A stretch of 64,000 bases of DNA, from the NCBI RefSeq assembly GCF_964340395.1, contig NC_135566.1, forward strand, positions 4,169,001 to 4,233,000, given 5' to 3'. This stretch comes from Glandiceps talaboti. Its lineage: Eukaryota > Hemichordata > Enteropneusta > Spengelidae. Positions 52,212 through 64,000 of the stretch are shown here, one piece after another; within the stretch, counting starts at the first letter, position 1, and each line of letters starts with the position of its first letter. A program made the translations under genes and the position numbers. A model generated the notes under the pieces. The model did no database searches, had not been told where the DNA came from, and was given only the letters and a program-made list of their open reading frames with translations.

Positions 52212-55200
52212 CTGCAAGAGAAAGAAATACTTCAACACTTAGGTGAAGCTTCAAGATCCGGCGTTTATTCAAATTATTATTACACTTTTGAAAACAAACT
52301 GACTTTGCACACACTTTTTGTGACTCACGTACACAAATCTGCTTAAGTGGAGACAATGGGAACAAAAGACAATGATGAGAAACAAGTACATCTTCTGTTC
52401 ATTTTGCTCAGCTTAGGATTGGAGCAGCGGTGGAATTTTTGTTATCAGGAGAGGCTTTCAGAGTCTCTTTGTAGTTCAAACACATATCAGTAGGGTCCTC
52501 TTTTTAAATTTATGTCGAGGGTCACTAGCTGAAAGACCAGTGGAATGCCTCCGATTCAAGCATTTACTCTGTTTACATCGTAGTGAGAATGGGCATGCAT
52601 TCTTTGTTATCAATGACTGGATTCCATGGAGTGAGTTTTATTAACGCTGACATGGTAAGAATGGAAAAACTCACAACAGCATAAACTTTGACAACACATT
52701 ACTAATCTAGTGAATGGATGGGTTGTTTTTTTTAATACAATTTTACTGCTTTGAACTTTTATACTTTATTTTCATGACACAGGACAACACACAAACAAAG
52801 AGGTTTTGTCATCAACTTTAGCCAATGTTTTCACATGATGCACACTTCACATGAATGAATTGTGCCACACGCAAAGCATGATACGTGTGCAAATAACATC
52901 AGATAACTCAAACTTCACTGTAATGTTCTTACGTTTACGAGCATTTGTCTATAATTCGGAAGGCTTAAGTTAAGTAGGATTTAGAGGATACATTTGAACC
53001 GTTATATTAATCCAGAGTTCAATTGGGAAAGAATTAGAGCATTCTTGACTTGTGAAAGAATTCACACATTTCTGTCTATTTTAAGCACTCTTGTTGTATT
53101 GTCGCATGGTGTATTCAGCAAAGTTAATAACACTAGCGCCACCATGAGCTTACACTTGAATTTACTTTGTTTTCATGTACATGTCCTTGTCAAAAGAAAT
53201 CACCTGCTTGCACAACTGAATTTCTGTATAAAATCAAACTGTAGATTAATATCTAGAACTGATTTACATGGAAACACACCTGAAAATGGTATTACATTTT
53301 TTTTTTTGTATTTTGTAGCAATACATATTAAAGCATTCTCCTCATCCTTACTGTCAGTGTACAATACATATACATTTGTATACAGAAAATCTCTCATGGT
53401 TCTATGATATGAAGCGAGAACCATTACTTTTTTTCTAAATTCAAAATTTGAATTACTTGTCTTGCCTCATCCCATATACAATATAGCTAAGTCAGAATGC
53501 AAGGATCGTTATGATGGCTTTGAAATATTTTTGTTCAAATTTCAAGACTTTTATGTCATAAACAATTCAAGTATATGGTATGTATGTGTTAGTATATGAG
53601 TTGGCCTGGCAAACAAACCTATAAATAACACCTCCCAGTATTTCCTACTACATACAGCTAAGTGGGACTTCAACATTACGTTCATGGTATGAAAGGATGC
53701 TGTCGACAAGTGTTATCCAGCAACTCTTATCAAACTACCCTTTACACAGTAAATACATAGCCATTATATAGAAGACTGATAACATACATAGCAACTCTTG
53801 AGTGCTCCTAACAAGCTTCTCATTTCAAATGTCTGAATTAACAAATTTATGTTATTATACCCATTACACAGTTTGTTCAGATCTTTATATCTTGGAAATC
53901 CTTCCACATAAAGACTGACCAATAACTGATAAGCTATCTAATGCCCCAATATAGTATAAATAGCTCTGTTTATTACCACGGTGACCAGCTTGGCCCTAAA
54001 AGATTCAAAGCATAGTAATGTGTGTACTACACACTGTGCTGAAGTAAAATTTCTCATCTTGAAATAATTAGCCCTCATTAGATCATTTAAATCATCAACA
54101 TGTTTGGGTTATCTGTAGAGCTAATTGCAATGAAGCATTTTTTAACAATTAAGGATGTTCACTTCTGTGCTGTGGGGGGCCAAAGTGATGCCGAATTTTT
54201 AGTCTGGAGGCCAACCTGGTCTCTAACTAAAAATTGTACAATAGGGACTTGACTAAATTTTTGAAAATCCTCGAAACAACCAAGAGCTGAGTTTCAGTAG
54301 AATTTTATGAGTGAACTTCAACTGACTAAACCAAGAATGCACTGACCGCTCACTTGACAAACTATTTTCTACTTTGTCCACAAATAACTGCAATATTGAT
54401 TGTCCTAATTTTACATCATTCTAGTTTCCTAATTTCTATTTACCTAACATTAACTACGAATAATTCAGGATTTTTCTATTTAAAAAGACACACACAACAC
54501 CATAAGATCAAGAAACAACAAACGTTGGAACCGAAAGAATAATGTACAACTCTAATAGTTTTGAAATCTGCACAACAACAAAATCCAAAACCCAAATACA
54601 AAATGGCTGATCAAAATTATGCGTCACAACATCACCACCATATTTTACGCAAGAAACTGATGACGGAATTGTACTTGTAGAGTATTTGCATAAAAAGAAC
54701 ACCTCACTATTCATTATTTTCCATTGTTTTCATGAAGCTGTAGGACAGAACTGACTACTCAAAACAAGCGATTGGGGAGCCACAACGACAACAACAATGA
54801 CAACCCTGCTATTGTCCCAAGTTGCAGCATGGCATAACAATTTCATACACTCTGATATTACAAAGATAAAACACACTAATTTTTTATTTCTTTGAATAAC
54901 AAAGAACAAAAATGGAACAAAGGTAGGCCATATTTAAATTAAATAGCTAGTTGTACAGAACATAAGTACAAGCATGTCAACTTGCCCCAAATTGAGATGT
55001 TTTTCCACCATGATGGAATTTTGATGAACGTTATCTAATCAGTCAGTACATTATCAGTAATCCTTAAGGGATATAGTTGTTATCAATTGATGTCTAAATG
55101 CTAGTCTGTCTCACATTTAATTACATGTATACACTTATCTATCAACCAACACATCAACTACATTAGTATTCAAATTCATACCAAAATAAGATTGTTGATT

Positions 55201-57957
55201 TTTACATTTATATACACCATATCTACTTATCAATCATGATATACTTACAATGAATTTGAAAATATATCATTGCAACGATATGATTGAAAATTATTCACCC
55301 TTTTTCTAATAATATGATAAGGCAAGTTATCCTAATACAGTTATATATAAAGTGGCAATCTGATTAAAAACTGATAAAGTGAATATGGCTCTGTTTCTTT
55401 ATTTACTTCTGTTATTTTTTCATTGTGTGCAATTTTGTTGTTCCTTGAATGGGAAGGGAGTGTGACCAAGACCTAAACATCAACATATAATGTAATATTA
55501 CACAAAATACACAAGTTATGGTACAGAGCAGTTACTCAGAGTTTCACGCTTGAATACAATTTTCAGACGACTAACTGAAATTCAAGTGATAGAATTCGAA
55601 CTCGAAGAAGAACTTTACCCGGATGTGATGCGCGTTGAGGAGTGACATGGTGGAATGATAGAATTCGACCACTCCGTACCATAACTTGTCTATTTTGTGT
55701 AAATACAGCTCTACTTCTCAGTATTGAGAGCTTTTCCTTCAGTTTATGACTTTCCTCTTACACTGAATTAGTAATATAATATTATATACAATATTAGAAG
55801 CAAAAAACAAAAGTACTATGATGCTAACAGTAAATAAATAGCTGTCCACTCATTGGATTTTAATCAGCTTGAGTTTAGCAATAGTCCTGACAAACATTGC
55901 TTACTATCATTTTGAGTAATCATTATTTGTTTTCAAACAAATCTCATCTGATTAAATTGTCATTTTAATAACTTTTAATTAATATAATATAATAAGCCTG
56001 ATATCATGTCCACTTCAAGAAACTTCAGGTTTTACTGGGACGACTCTTACCCTGTTTACTTTCATTTGAGTTTTGCCATGCATCAATTAAATTCAAATAC
56101 TACAAATATCCATTCAATTAGTTATCAGTCAATCTATGACTGCTAACACTAATGCTGTTCACTGGGCTCAGTATTAAGTGACAATGTATTTAGCAAACAT
56201 TTTGTCAGTAAACCCTGGTGGGGATGAAAAATAACTGAACAATGTTTACTCCATTCTCAAGCCATTCCTAAGCACATAAAAAAAGGTCAAGATTTGCGTT
56301 GACAATCAAACAAGGTACATTCTCCTTGGTACAAAGCACGATCCTGTCATTACAGGGTATAATACACATACCAACACAATTTCAGCTGCTCAGTGATATC
56401 CCTATGCTATTGTCCATGGTGAAATCCTTGAATCGGATGCACGCTGGTATTTTATTGATTGAAGGTTTCAGCTGACAGGGTTGTGGACTCACTCATACGA
56501 CACTAAAGTCTAGTCTGGAATACCCTCATCATTATTACCTATTTATTACATTAGTTAGTCCCTTAAAATGGATTTCTTGAAAAACTTATTAAATTTGTAG
56601 GAATCATACAAGTTTAAAGTGACACTGTATCACAGCGACCTAGGAATCTACGACGAAGATTGAATGAGGACTATTTTCCCAGCTGCCACCCGATGACACT
56701 TAAAAATTTAATCTCATTTGAGTTTGACTTGCTAGGTATTATTTTGACTGACAATGTTGCCTTTGTTTCACGATAACAACATGTAAATGCCGCAAAAATG
56801 TCGCAAACAGAAAACAATCTTTTACAACAAGAAAAAAACTCAGCAAGAATAACTACTTGACTAGTAAAATAATCCGAAAAATTAAAACAATTTATATAGA
56901 GATATAACGCTCGCATCCTGCCTGGCAAATTTCACGGAAACGTGTCACACTGAGCTTGAAATCAACATCCAACTATACGCTATTCAATCGTCCCTGTAGA
57001 GCTCTCTGTCAACGCAAATATCAACCTTATTAAGACAAGCTACATCCCTGGAGAGCCACTACAAATTGAATGAAAATGTTAGCGTCCATGACACTACTTC
57101 GCTGAAACCATGTTTTTCCAATAAAACCAATAAATCCATAAAACTACTACTGACCTGTCTGTGATTTATGTAATATGTGGATACAAAAGTCGTCATAAAT
57201 AAAAGCAACTTCTGCTTTCTCAAAAAACACGTATTTCAAATTCAAGATACAAAGTATAAAAGTTGTTCATTTTATGTCTCAATGAGAGTAACACTATGTT
57301 TAATAGCCTGGAATTCACAATAACTTCAGGCCATTTATTTCCTCAGTGTATACTAAAGAACCAAATGGCATAAATTCCAAACAACACCATGTTCAAATTG
57401 CTTAAATTTACAGTGATTTAGAAAGGGTGAACCATGCATTACAAGTCAAACAGTCCAGATTATGTACACTAAAATGCAACAAGATTGTCAAATAACATGT
57501 TCATGCCTGCTTGCAGACAATTGTGTTAAGTTTATACAAGTGGATTTCTCAAGGCTTAGATACTGTCGACAGCCCACATGATTTCTAGGTATCTTAAACC
57601 TACGCTATGCTTAACTGATCTAGGTACCAATCTTTCCTCCACGTCATTAATCTTTACAAAATCACACATGTAAAATCTGAATCCTCACATATTACCACTT
57701 AGTTATGTCAAAATGTTAAGTGTTTTTGTAAACTTGGGTAATAAACATATGAAAACCAGCCATAATTTGAGTTGAGAATGGCAATTAATATATTCCTGTA
57801 CTCAAGTCAAACCACACTAGCTAGCCCTAGTCTTTTTATCATAGATTGGGAATATATAAATGCTTCAAAATAGTTTACTAAGTAGAAAATGTGCAATTGC
57901 TTTTAACTCTGATGCGTTGCAATGACTACAATTCATCAAACCGCGGTCAAGTCATTA

Positions 57958-57971
57958 GTGATTATAATCAC
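57958..57971. promoter_or_regulatory. Perfect 14-bp palindrome GTGATTATAATCAC
   Basis: A self-complementary pair of GATTA/TAATC cores, as bound by paired-type or K50 homeodomains. It lies about 30 bp from an ATGGCTGCC (YY1-like) motif on the minus strand. Confidence 0.3.
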
Positions 57972-58156
57972 CATGAGGTGGTGTCTGTAATCACAGTGGC
58001 AGCCATGTTTGCGACAAGCCAACCTTTCAAAAGATACAACTACCCCATTCACTTTTGTCAATTTACACTACAACTTATACAAATTCACACAACACAAACC
58101 CAACCTTACAGCCAGCTATAACTTAAGATCCACCCCTACCAACAAAAGACGATTAC

Positions 58157-58641
58157 TTACGCACTAGATAAACGGTTAAAGTTAAAAAGCAGCGCAGCAT
58201 TAGCTCCAGTCACTTGTACTCCGTGCGACCGATTGGCTTCTGATACAAAGTCCAACCTTGTTGGGAGCTTGTTAAGCCCCTTCACACATGTATGTACAAA
58301 TGTGTTATCAAGATACTTCATCACAGCAACAACTTTGTTTTATCATCGGCTGAATACTTGGTGACTATGACTGACAATTTAAGGCAACTATCAACAGAAG
58401 TATGTGCTAATCTAAATTTAAGCTGAGTTCTTATCTCTGGGTGCCCCTTCAGCCACCTAACTGATATTACATACAAATAATGATAAATACTATACTGTTT
58501 GGATAGCTCTGTTACTATAGTGCATTTCAAGTGCTCAGGAACACAACTATGGGCTCTGTTTACTACTAAAACTTGGCTGTTGCCTAACAAAATACAAACC
58601 CCAGCTTCTCCTATTACCCTAATGTTCAGTTTATTTTGCAA
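58157..58641 (-). pseudogene. Frame-broken coding-like stretch of about 165 codons
   Basis: On the minus strand an open frame of 107 codons (58641-58321) contains HPEIRTQLKFRLAHTS and ends ADDKTKLLL. After a frame change near 58330, a second frame of about 58 codons runs to a TAA at 58157, containing KGLNKLPTRLDFVSE and VTGANAALLFNFNRLSS. The two abut with almost no overlap, as expected of one ancestral frame with a frameshift. The first frame begins at a non-ATG codon, so no true start is visible. The family is not recognised. It may derive from a transposon, since the sequence just beyond it (58690-58780) is also repeat-like. Chance is not excluded. Confidence 0.25.
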
Positions 58642-59129
58642 TTAGGTTTTAATTAATGGGTGTTAATTAAATAAAACAACAATTATTTTACTCACAGCTG
58701 GATTTGAAGGCAGGACACCCACACATGTTGGGTGAAAAGAGAAGTTTATTGACAACAAGGGCGGCCCTGACCTTTTGGCACTTAATAAAACTTAACATCA
58801 AAATAAAATGATGACAATAAAACTTGAGCTGACAAATTTCCACTTGACACTTTTATCTCTAAACGATGGTCAACCTACAAGGAGCTTAAACTTTAAAAGA
58901 TAATACTTTTATTGTTTTATCAAAACATTTAAGTTTTTTCATCATAGTTTCAGTAATATATACCAACATATTTCCGAACTCATAAAAAAACGCCAACAAT
59001 TCAACGATGGTTTTAACATGTAAAGGAGCTAGATATGGGTTTGTTGTCCTGTTTTCTTATCAAGATTTTCATTCTGAACATCTCAAGGCATACTACAATA
59101 TCCATGACTCCATTTCTGATATAAAGTAA

Positions 59130-59269
59130 AGTGTTTTTTCTAAGGTTTGGGAACCCCGGTAACAGGTGATGGAAAGCTAGTCAAACTTCCCTAGATTTCG
59201 ATACCTTGTCTCACAATTTTGATGAAAAACCCCACTAAAATACCTCAGGAACTCAGGTAGATTTTACCT
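59130..59269 (+). repeat. Dispersed repeat, copy 4
   Basis: Starts AGTGTTTTTTCTAAGG, then TTTGGGAACCCC, and ends GGAACTCAGGTAGATTTTAC. Same family as the other three copies. Confidence 0.55.
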
Positions 59270-61483
59270 ACTTATCACCTGTTACAAAAATACTGTCCAA
59301 TGAATATGTCCATCTCTCCCTACCTAAATATATTTAACATATAACTGTGCATGACAGGTACATACAAACAAATGAAACTCTGATCCGACAGTTTTGAAGT
59401 CCACTTACAAGTGCAAGATCTTACAGATAATAAACCGTCAAACCTTTTCAACTCATTCCTATGAATCTCTTTTGAACATGATGCAGTAACCATGGGTTAA
59501 GCTATGTTGTGTAAAAATCCTCAATCATTTAGCACAACTCAGAACCACCTGCATGCAATACCAATTCAGATCAGAATTTTGCCAATCAATCAATCCGTAT
59601 CAATTCATCTATCTATCCATTCTTTCTTCTAACCCATAAACCCCCACTTCTCATAGGGGTGACCTGTCCTTTCCTAATCTGGTAAAATGTTTGTTACAGT
59701 AGTGTGGCACCCAAACAATGAATGTGTGATCTGTATGTTTATCAAGCAACCCTTTAGATGTGGACATATTTATCGTTGAATGACTACATATCGCCTGGAG
59801 GTGAAAACTCAAATGTCATGTACTCTAACCCACAGTTCTCACTTTGCTTAATTTTTTTGTGTGAAAGAGACAAGGGTTTGGCCCTATGATCATGCGCTTA
59901 AAAAAAGGGCTTAATTATTAAGATTATTAATTATTATAATATATATAAATACAAGTTAGTTTATTAGTACACAAATTTCCAAAAAATCTAGAATTCATTT
60001 CTTTGACAATCACCAGTTTACTTTTAACCATTTCCCATCATTCAAATGTTCAAATTCTGTTGATAGTATCACACCCTACAACACACTCTGTGCATCATTG
60101 CCCATTTTAAGACACTTTATTTCACAAACATTTGCTGAGAACTTTGAAAACAATTATTTTTGATTTGATACACACAATCTACAAGCTATGAAATTACATG
60201 ATCATTACTTGATTGTAAATTCGAATCAATCTTTTTGACAAAGCTGACAAAGTTATTAAACTTGGCACAAAGATCAAGTGTTTCCTGTAGTTCTTTACTG
60301 CTAGTGCTAGTATCATTTCGGATGAAATTTGTGAAAATAAATTCAAAGTGAAAATACAAGGTAAAACATTTGCTACACAATGGATCTATAGCAATAGTAA
60401 TAAAGTTATGTAATTGTAGATTTTACAAGGGCACTGATGTGAAATCAGAATTATATGAAGGTGGACATCAAAGTGAGATATAACAGGTGTTTGGCCATTC
60501 TTATTTGGTTTCCCAACTTTTTAAAGCAGTTTTTTTATGTCCTCTAAGGGTGTAGTATACCATGTGATAGCAGCCTCGGTCAAGGAACACCATATCATAT
60601 CATATTTATAATCACAGCCTTGCACATGGATTTAAATAACGCCTGTGGCTGTTATTATACAGGAAATTTGTGAAAATGAATTCAAACTAAAAATACTCTA
60701 CACCTGTAGGCACGTCTTTCCTCAACAACAAAATTTACACTGTCTGTGAAAACACCTGCTACTAGTCTGTCTACATTATCATCGTCATTTCACCTCAGCT
60801 GAACCCTCATAGATCCAACACTCATAAAGGAAATCATAAACATTAAAATTGAATTTTCCAAACATTGGCTGTATAAAATAAAGGGGGTAGTTAAAACTGG
60901 CGTCAGATTAGTACTGTGTCTACACCACCAAGGATACAACCTTACTGACATACTATGGTACACAGAAACTTAGAAACGCAAACATTCACCAATATCTTGA
61001 TGTCGCAAACCTTGCCAACTGTAGAGGGCTAATCGATAATTGCAAGATTAATGTCTATAAATTCTTAGCCTCTGAGTTTATACACAACTTTATAGACTGT
61101 CCAGGATAAGAGAGCGTGATAATTTATGACAATTACTGTATATACATAAGTGGTTACATTTTCAACTAAGAAGTAGCCCAAAAATTATTATACCACCCAC
61201 AAGTTTATCGCGAAGAACTGGTGACTGCCCAATTTGTGACAAAACAAACAAGTCAGTCAACAATGAGTAATCATACAGCAACATTCATCAAAAGCTGTTA
61301 TTGTCACACCTTATTGACCTGACTTGACCTTTGTTAAGATAACAACCTCTGTCATGTAAACCTTGAAAGAAAGTTGTTTAAATTTTACATGACATGACAC
61401 TTTTCCTTCTCAAACATCTGTTTCATTGTATTTACCTTCTTTTTCATCAATTACACATACCATTACAAATACTTAAGCTTCGA

Positions 61484-61706
61484 ATAAAGCCTTCTGAACA
61501 TCATCTATACATTAAACATTTGACATTGAATTTTACGGTCAATGTCATTGCTGGTATTCACATACCATACACTTTTAAAACAGTGTAAACCCAAGAATTT
61601 ATGAAAACCATCATATCCAAAGGTTAGAACGTTCAATAAAATAAGTCTTCTAGACACTGTCTTTACATTAAACATTTGACTTTGGATTTTAAGGTCAATG
61701 TCATGG
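61484..61706 (+). repeat. Direct repeat of about 70 bp, copies about 150 bp apart
   Basis: Both copies share TACATTAAACATTTGAC, then TT.GATTTTA.GGTCAATGTCAT-like sequence. They lie at about 61484-61552 and 61633-61706. Confidence 0.65.
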
Positions 61707-61865
61707 CTCAAATTTAACTTTTATGGTAGTTAGATTAGAGTACATTATAAATTTGGTAACCAAGGTAGGATGTTTAGTACTAGTAGTCTATATGCCCAGG
61801 ACTACTGTTAATTTCAAACCAAACACTAATCATTAAAGAATATCTTGACCAGATATATCTGGAAT

Positions 61866-61912
61866 GGGAGCTGGGGGGGGGGGGGGGGGGGTCGGGGGGG
61901 GGCTGGGGTGGT
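61866..61912 (+). repeat. Poly-G tract, G-quadruplex-prone
   Basis: A run of 19 G (61873-61891), then TC, nine G (61894-61902), then CTGGGGTGG. Long G runs can form quadruplexes and are prone to sequencing length errors. Confidence 0.9.
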
Positions 61913-63092
61913 TTCGAACTGATTGTAAATTGGTTCATAATCATCGCAAATACAAAAGTGATTCAATTCAAATCCCCTGCCAAGTTTTCTCAACAGATTC
62001 TGAATCAATTTTGATATGTTAGATTGTTAGTTCTCTCCCTCCACACTTCAGTTTGTGATATTCATAAATTGTGTCTGCATTTCACCAAACCTGGCATACC
62101 CATAGCTACAATAATCAACCTCCTTTGTACCTATTTCATTTGATTCTGTATGACTTCCATAAAAGTTACTGCCCTCTCAATAAATCGACAGGTATGTATG
62201 GGCTCTGATAGCATTCTGCCATATTAGAAATATCTGTCTGGCCATGATGCCAGCTACATGTACATTTGAGAGATTTGGATAGAAATTTCCAAAGTACACT
62301 TTCTTATCAGAGGTGCCATGATACTAGTTATGATGTACTTACTAAGCCTGGCATTTGAAAATGTTACATTTACTTTACCCAATCTTCAAATCATTGCGTA
62401 AATAGTGACTCAGCATGTATGGTGTAACAATAGGATAACTGACTGATAACAAAGTTCTAGTAATCAAAAAAAATATTAAATTTAAATAAAAAACAATGGG
62501 GTCTTCCCTGATTACATTAAAGTATGCAAAACAGTTTTGTGTTTTAGAAATTCAAAGATCAAACTACACTATGGTTAATCAAAAAATTTCTGGCAAAACT
62601 CCCACTTCGAGGAGAAGCCTGGGCAGAGATTAATTCTTTAACACATAATGCATGTTGGCACACAGTGTGCACAAAAAAATCAATCTATACTCTATCAAAT
62701 CGGATAGTCTAATCTTACTAGGCTAAGTATTTCTACTACTGTCATTAGAGGACAACACAGATTAAAGATGTCTGGGGCCAGGGCTCTACTGATAGTGCTG
62801 TCATAATGGCTACCTGCACACTACACTGTCTGATATGGATGCTATAAACCAATGTTAGTTTTAGACATTTTAGAAATTAAAATGAAGCTTGAACCTGCAG
62901 ATTCCAAGCCAATCACTCTAACTGGGTGCTATATAAAATTCTTGCACTGCAAATATTTTCTACATTTCTAGTATATAAGAAACAACCAAGTTACTGACAT
63001 GGGTACCAGTACACAAGAATATTTGACTGCAACCGATTTCTAAATTTTGCTGCCAATGTTGAACATATACTACATTTATATTATAAGAAACA

Positions 63093-64000
63093 AACTACAA
63101 TGTGTTGGGTATAGACTGGGGAACAAGTTACCACAATGTGTTGGGTACAGACTGGGGAACAAGTTACTACAATGTGTTAGGTACAGACTAGGGAACAAGT
63201 TACCACAATGTGTTGGGTAGACTGGGGAACAAGTTACTACAATGTGTTAAGTATAGACTGGGGAACAAGTTACTATAATGTATTGGGTACAGACTGGGAA
63301 ACAAGTTACTACAATGTGTTGGGTATAGACTGGGGAACAAGTTACTCCAATGTGTTAGGTACAGACTGGGGAACAAGTTACTACAATGTGTTAGGTACAG
63401 ACTGGGGAACAAGTTACTCCAATGTGTTGGGTACAGACTGGGGAACAAGTTACTCCAATGTGTTAGGTACAGACTGGGGAACAAGTTACTACAATGTGTT
63501 GGGTACAGACTGGGAAACAAGTTACTACAATGTGTTGGGTACAGACTGGGAAACAAGTTACTACAATGTGTTGGGTACAGACTGGGGAACAAGTTACTAC
63601 AATGTGTTAAGTATAGACTGGGGAACAAGTTACTACAATGTGTTAAGTATAGACTGGGGAACAAGTTACTACAATGTGTTAAGTACAGACTGGGAAACAA
63701 GTTACTATAATTTGTTGGGTACAGACTGGGGAACAAGTTACTACAATGTGTTAAGTATAGACTGGGGAACAAGTTACTACAATGTGTTGGGTACAGACTG
63801 GGGAACAAGTTACTACAATGTGTTGAGTATAGACTGGGAAACAAGTTACTACAATGTGTTGGGTATAGACTGGGGAACAAGTTACTACAATGTGTTGGGT
63901 ACAGACTGGGAAACAAGTTACTACAATGTGTTGGGTACAGACTGGGAAACAAGTTACTATAATTTGTTGGGTACAGACTGGGAAACAAGTTACTATAATT
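63093..64000 (+). repeat. 36-bp minisatellite, about 25 units, runs off the window
   Basis: The unit is ACAATGTGTTGGGTACAGAC followed by TGGGGAACAAGTTACT. As 36 bp is 12 codons, the minus strand stays open for 262 codons of a repeated 12-residue NLFPSLYPTHCS peptide. This is a repeat artefact. The array continues past the right edge. Confidence 0.95.

Larger units (their letters stand above)
52212..64000 (-). other. Presumed upstream intron of the AUTS2-like gene
   Basis: Sequence upstream of exon a on the minus strand. No exon resembling the basic N-terminal part of AUTS2 was found, so this is inferred to be intronic. It holds a coding-like but frame-broken stretch (58157-58641), a 14-bp palindrome (57958-57971), a dispersed-repeat copy (59130-59269), a duplicated block (61484-61706), a poly-G tract (61873-61902) and a 36-bp minisatellite at the right edge. 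In 52212-55495, 55646-57957 and 59270-61483 nothing supportable is seen. Confidence 0.5.

Noticed and set aside
52933-52963. Possible 31-nt exon upstream of exon a (LPNYRQMLVN), donor gtaagaac, phase-compatible
   Set aside because: The acceptor (acttaacttaag) is weak and the peptide does not resemble AUTS2. Transcript support would be needed.
52994-53407. 137-codon plus-strand frame
   Set aside because: Non-ATG start, low-complexity and AT-driven composition, with a poly-T run inside. Treated as chance.
58690-58780. Possible minus-strand exon ending AAATCCAGCT|gtgagt
   Set aside because: No usable acceptor with a pyrimidine tract, and the peptide has no resemblance to AUTS2. More likely part of a repeat.
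63200-63988. 262-codon minus-strand frame
   Set aside because: A pure 12-residue repeat from the 36-bp minisatellite, with no unique sequence at either end.
1-64000. tRNA, rRNA, CRISPR or bacterial-type operon signals
   Set aside because: None found. The tandem repeats have no spacer structure, and no T-loop or rRNA-like segments were seen.

Overview
The window is metazoan genomic DNA. It is AT-rich and almost entirely non-coding. It carries many microsatellites and minisatellites, MITE-like and Helitron-type repeat remnants, and spliceosomal exons with GT-AG borders. No operons, bacterial genes, tRNAs or rRNAs were seen. The long introns, a HINE/'pearl'-like repeat with a (CA)n/(CAGA)n core, and an invertebrate-like version of the encoded protein suggest a marine invertebrate bilaterian (spiralian, ambulacrarian or similar). 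The species cannot be fixed from the sequence alone.

The one gene I can support is an AUTS2-family gene (AUTS2/FBRSL1/FBRS in vertebrates, tay bridge in Drosophila) on the minus strand. Four small consecutive exons are spread over about 52 kb: 52211-52116 (96 nt), 48779-48744 (36 nt), 29136-29110 (27 nt) and 295-244 (52 nt). All four have consensus acceptors and gtaagt donors, and the first three are phase 0 at both ends. Their translations follow one another in the same order as a short stretch of human AUTS2: SSSRDRLSD (human SSSRERLSD), then GKGYI-CDSESEED (human GTGYF-CDSDSDQEE), then ASDAGSDLF (human ASDASSEKLF). The introns between them are about 3.3, 19.6 and 28.8 kb. The 5' exons of the gene lie beyond or undetected above 52.2 kb, and the 3' exons lie beyond position 1.

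Region by region. 1-243 is the start of the next intron. 296-29109 is a 28.8-kb intron with a 213-bp piggyBac-like MITE (8398-8610), a compound inverted/direct repeat (9944-10660), minisatellites at 14.1 and 21.4-22.1 kb, and a decayed open reading frame (27714-26952, minus). 29137-48743 is a 19.6-kb intron with minisatellites of 42, about 57 and 54 bp, a HINE-like element near 39.5-40.2 kb and an unusual dyad of two X-box-like sites (34887-34918). 48780-52115 is a 3.3-kb intron with a pentanucleotide satellite. 52212-64000 is presumed further intron, with a frame-broken coding-like stretch (58641-58157, minus), a long poly-G tract and a 36-bp minisatellite running off the right edge.

Most long open frames in the window are artefacts of tandem repeats whose period is a multiple of three (42, 54 and 36 bp). 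They should not be annotated as proteins.
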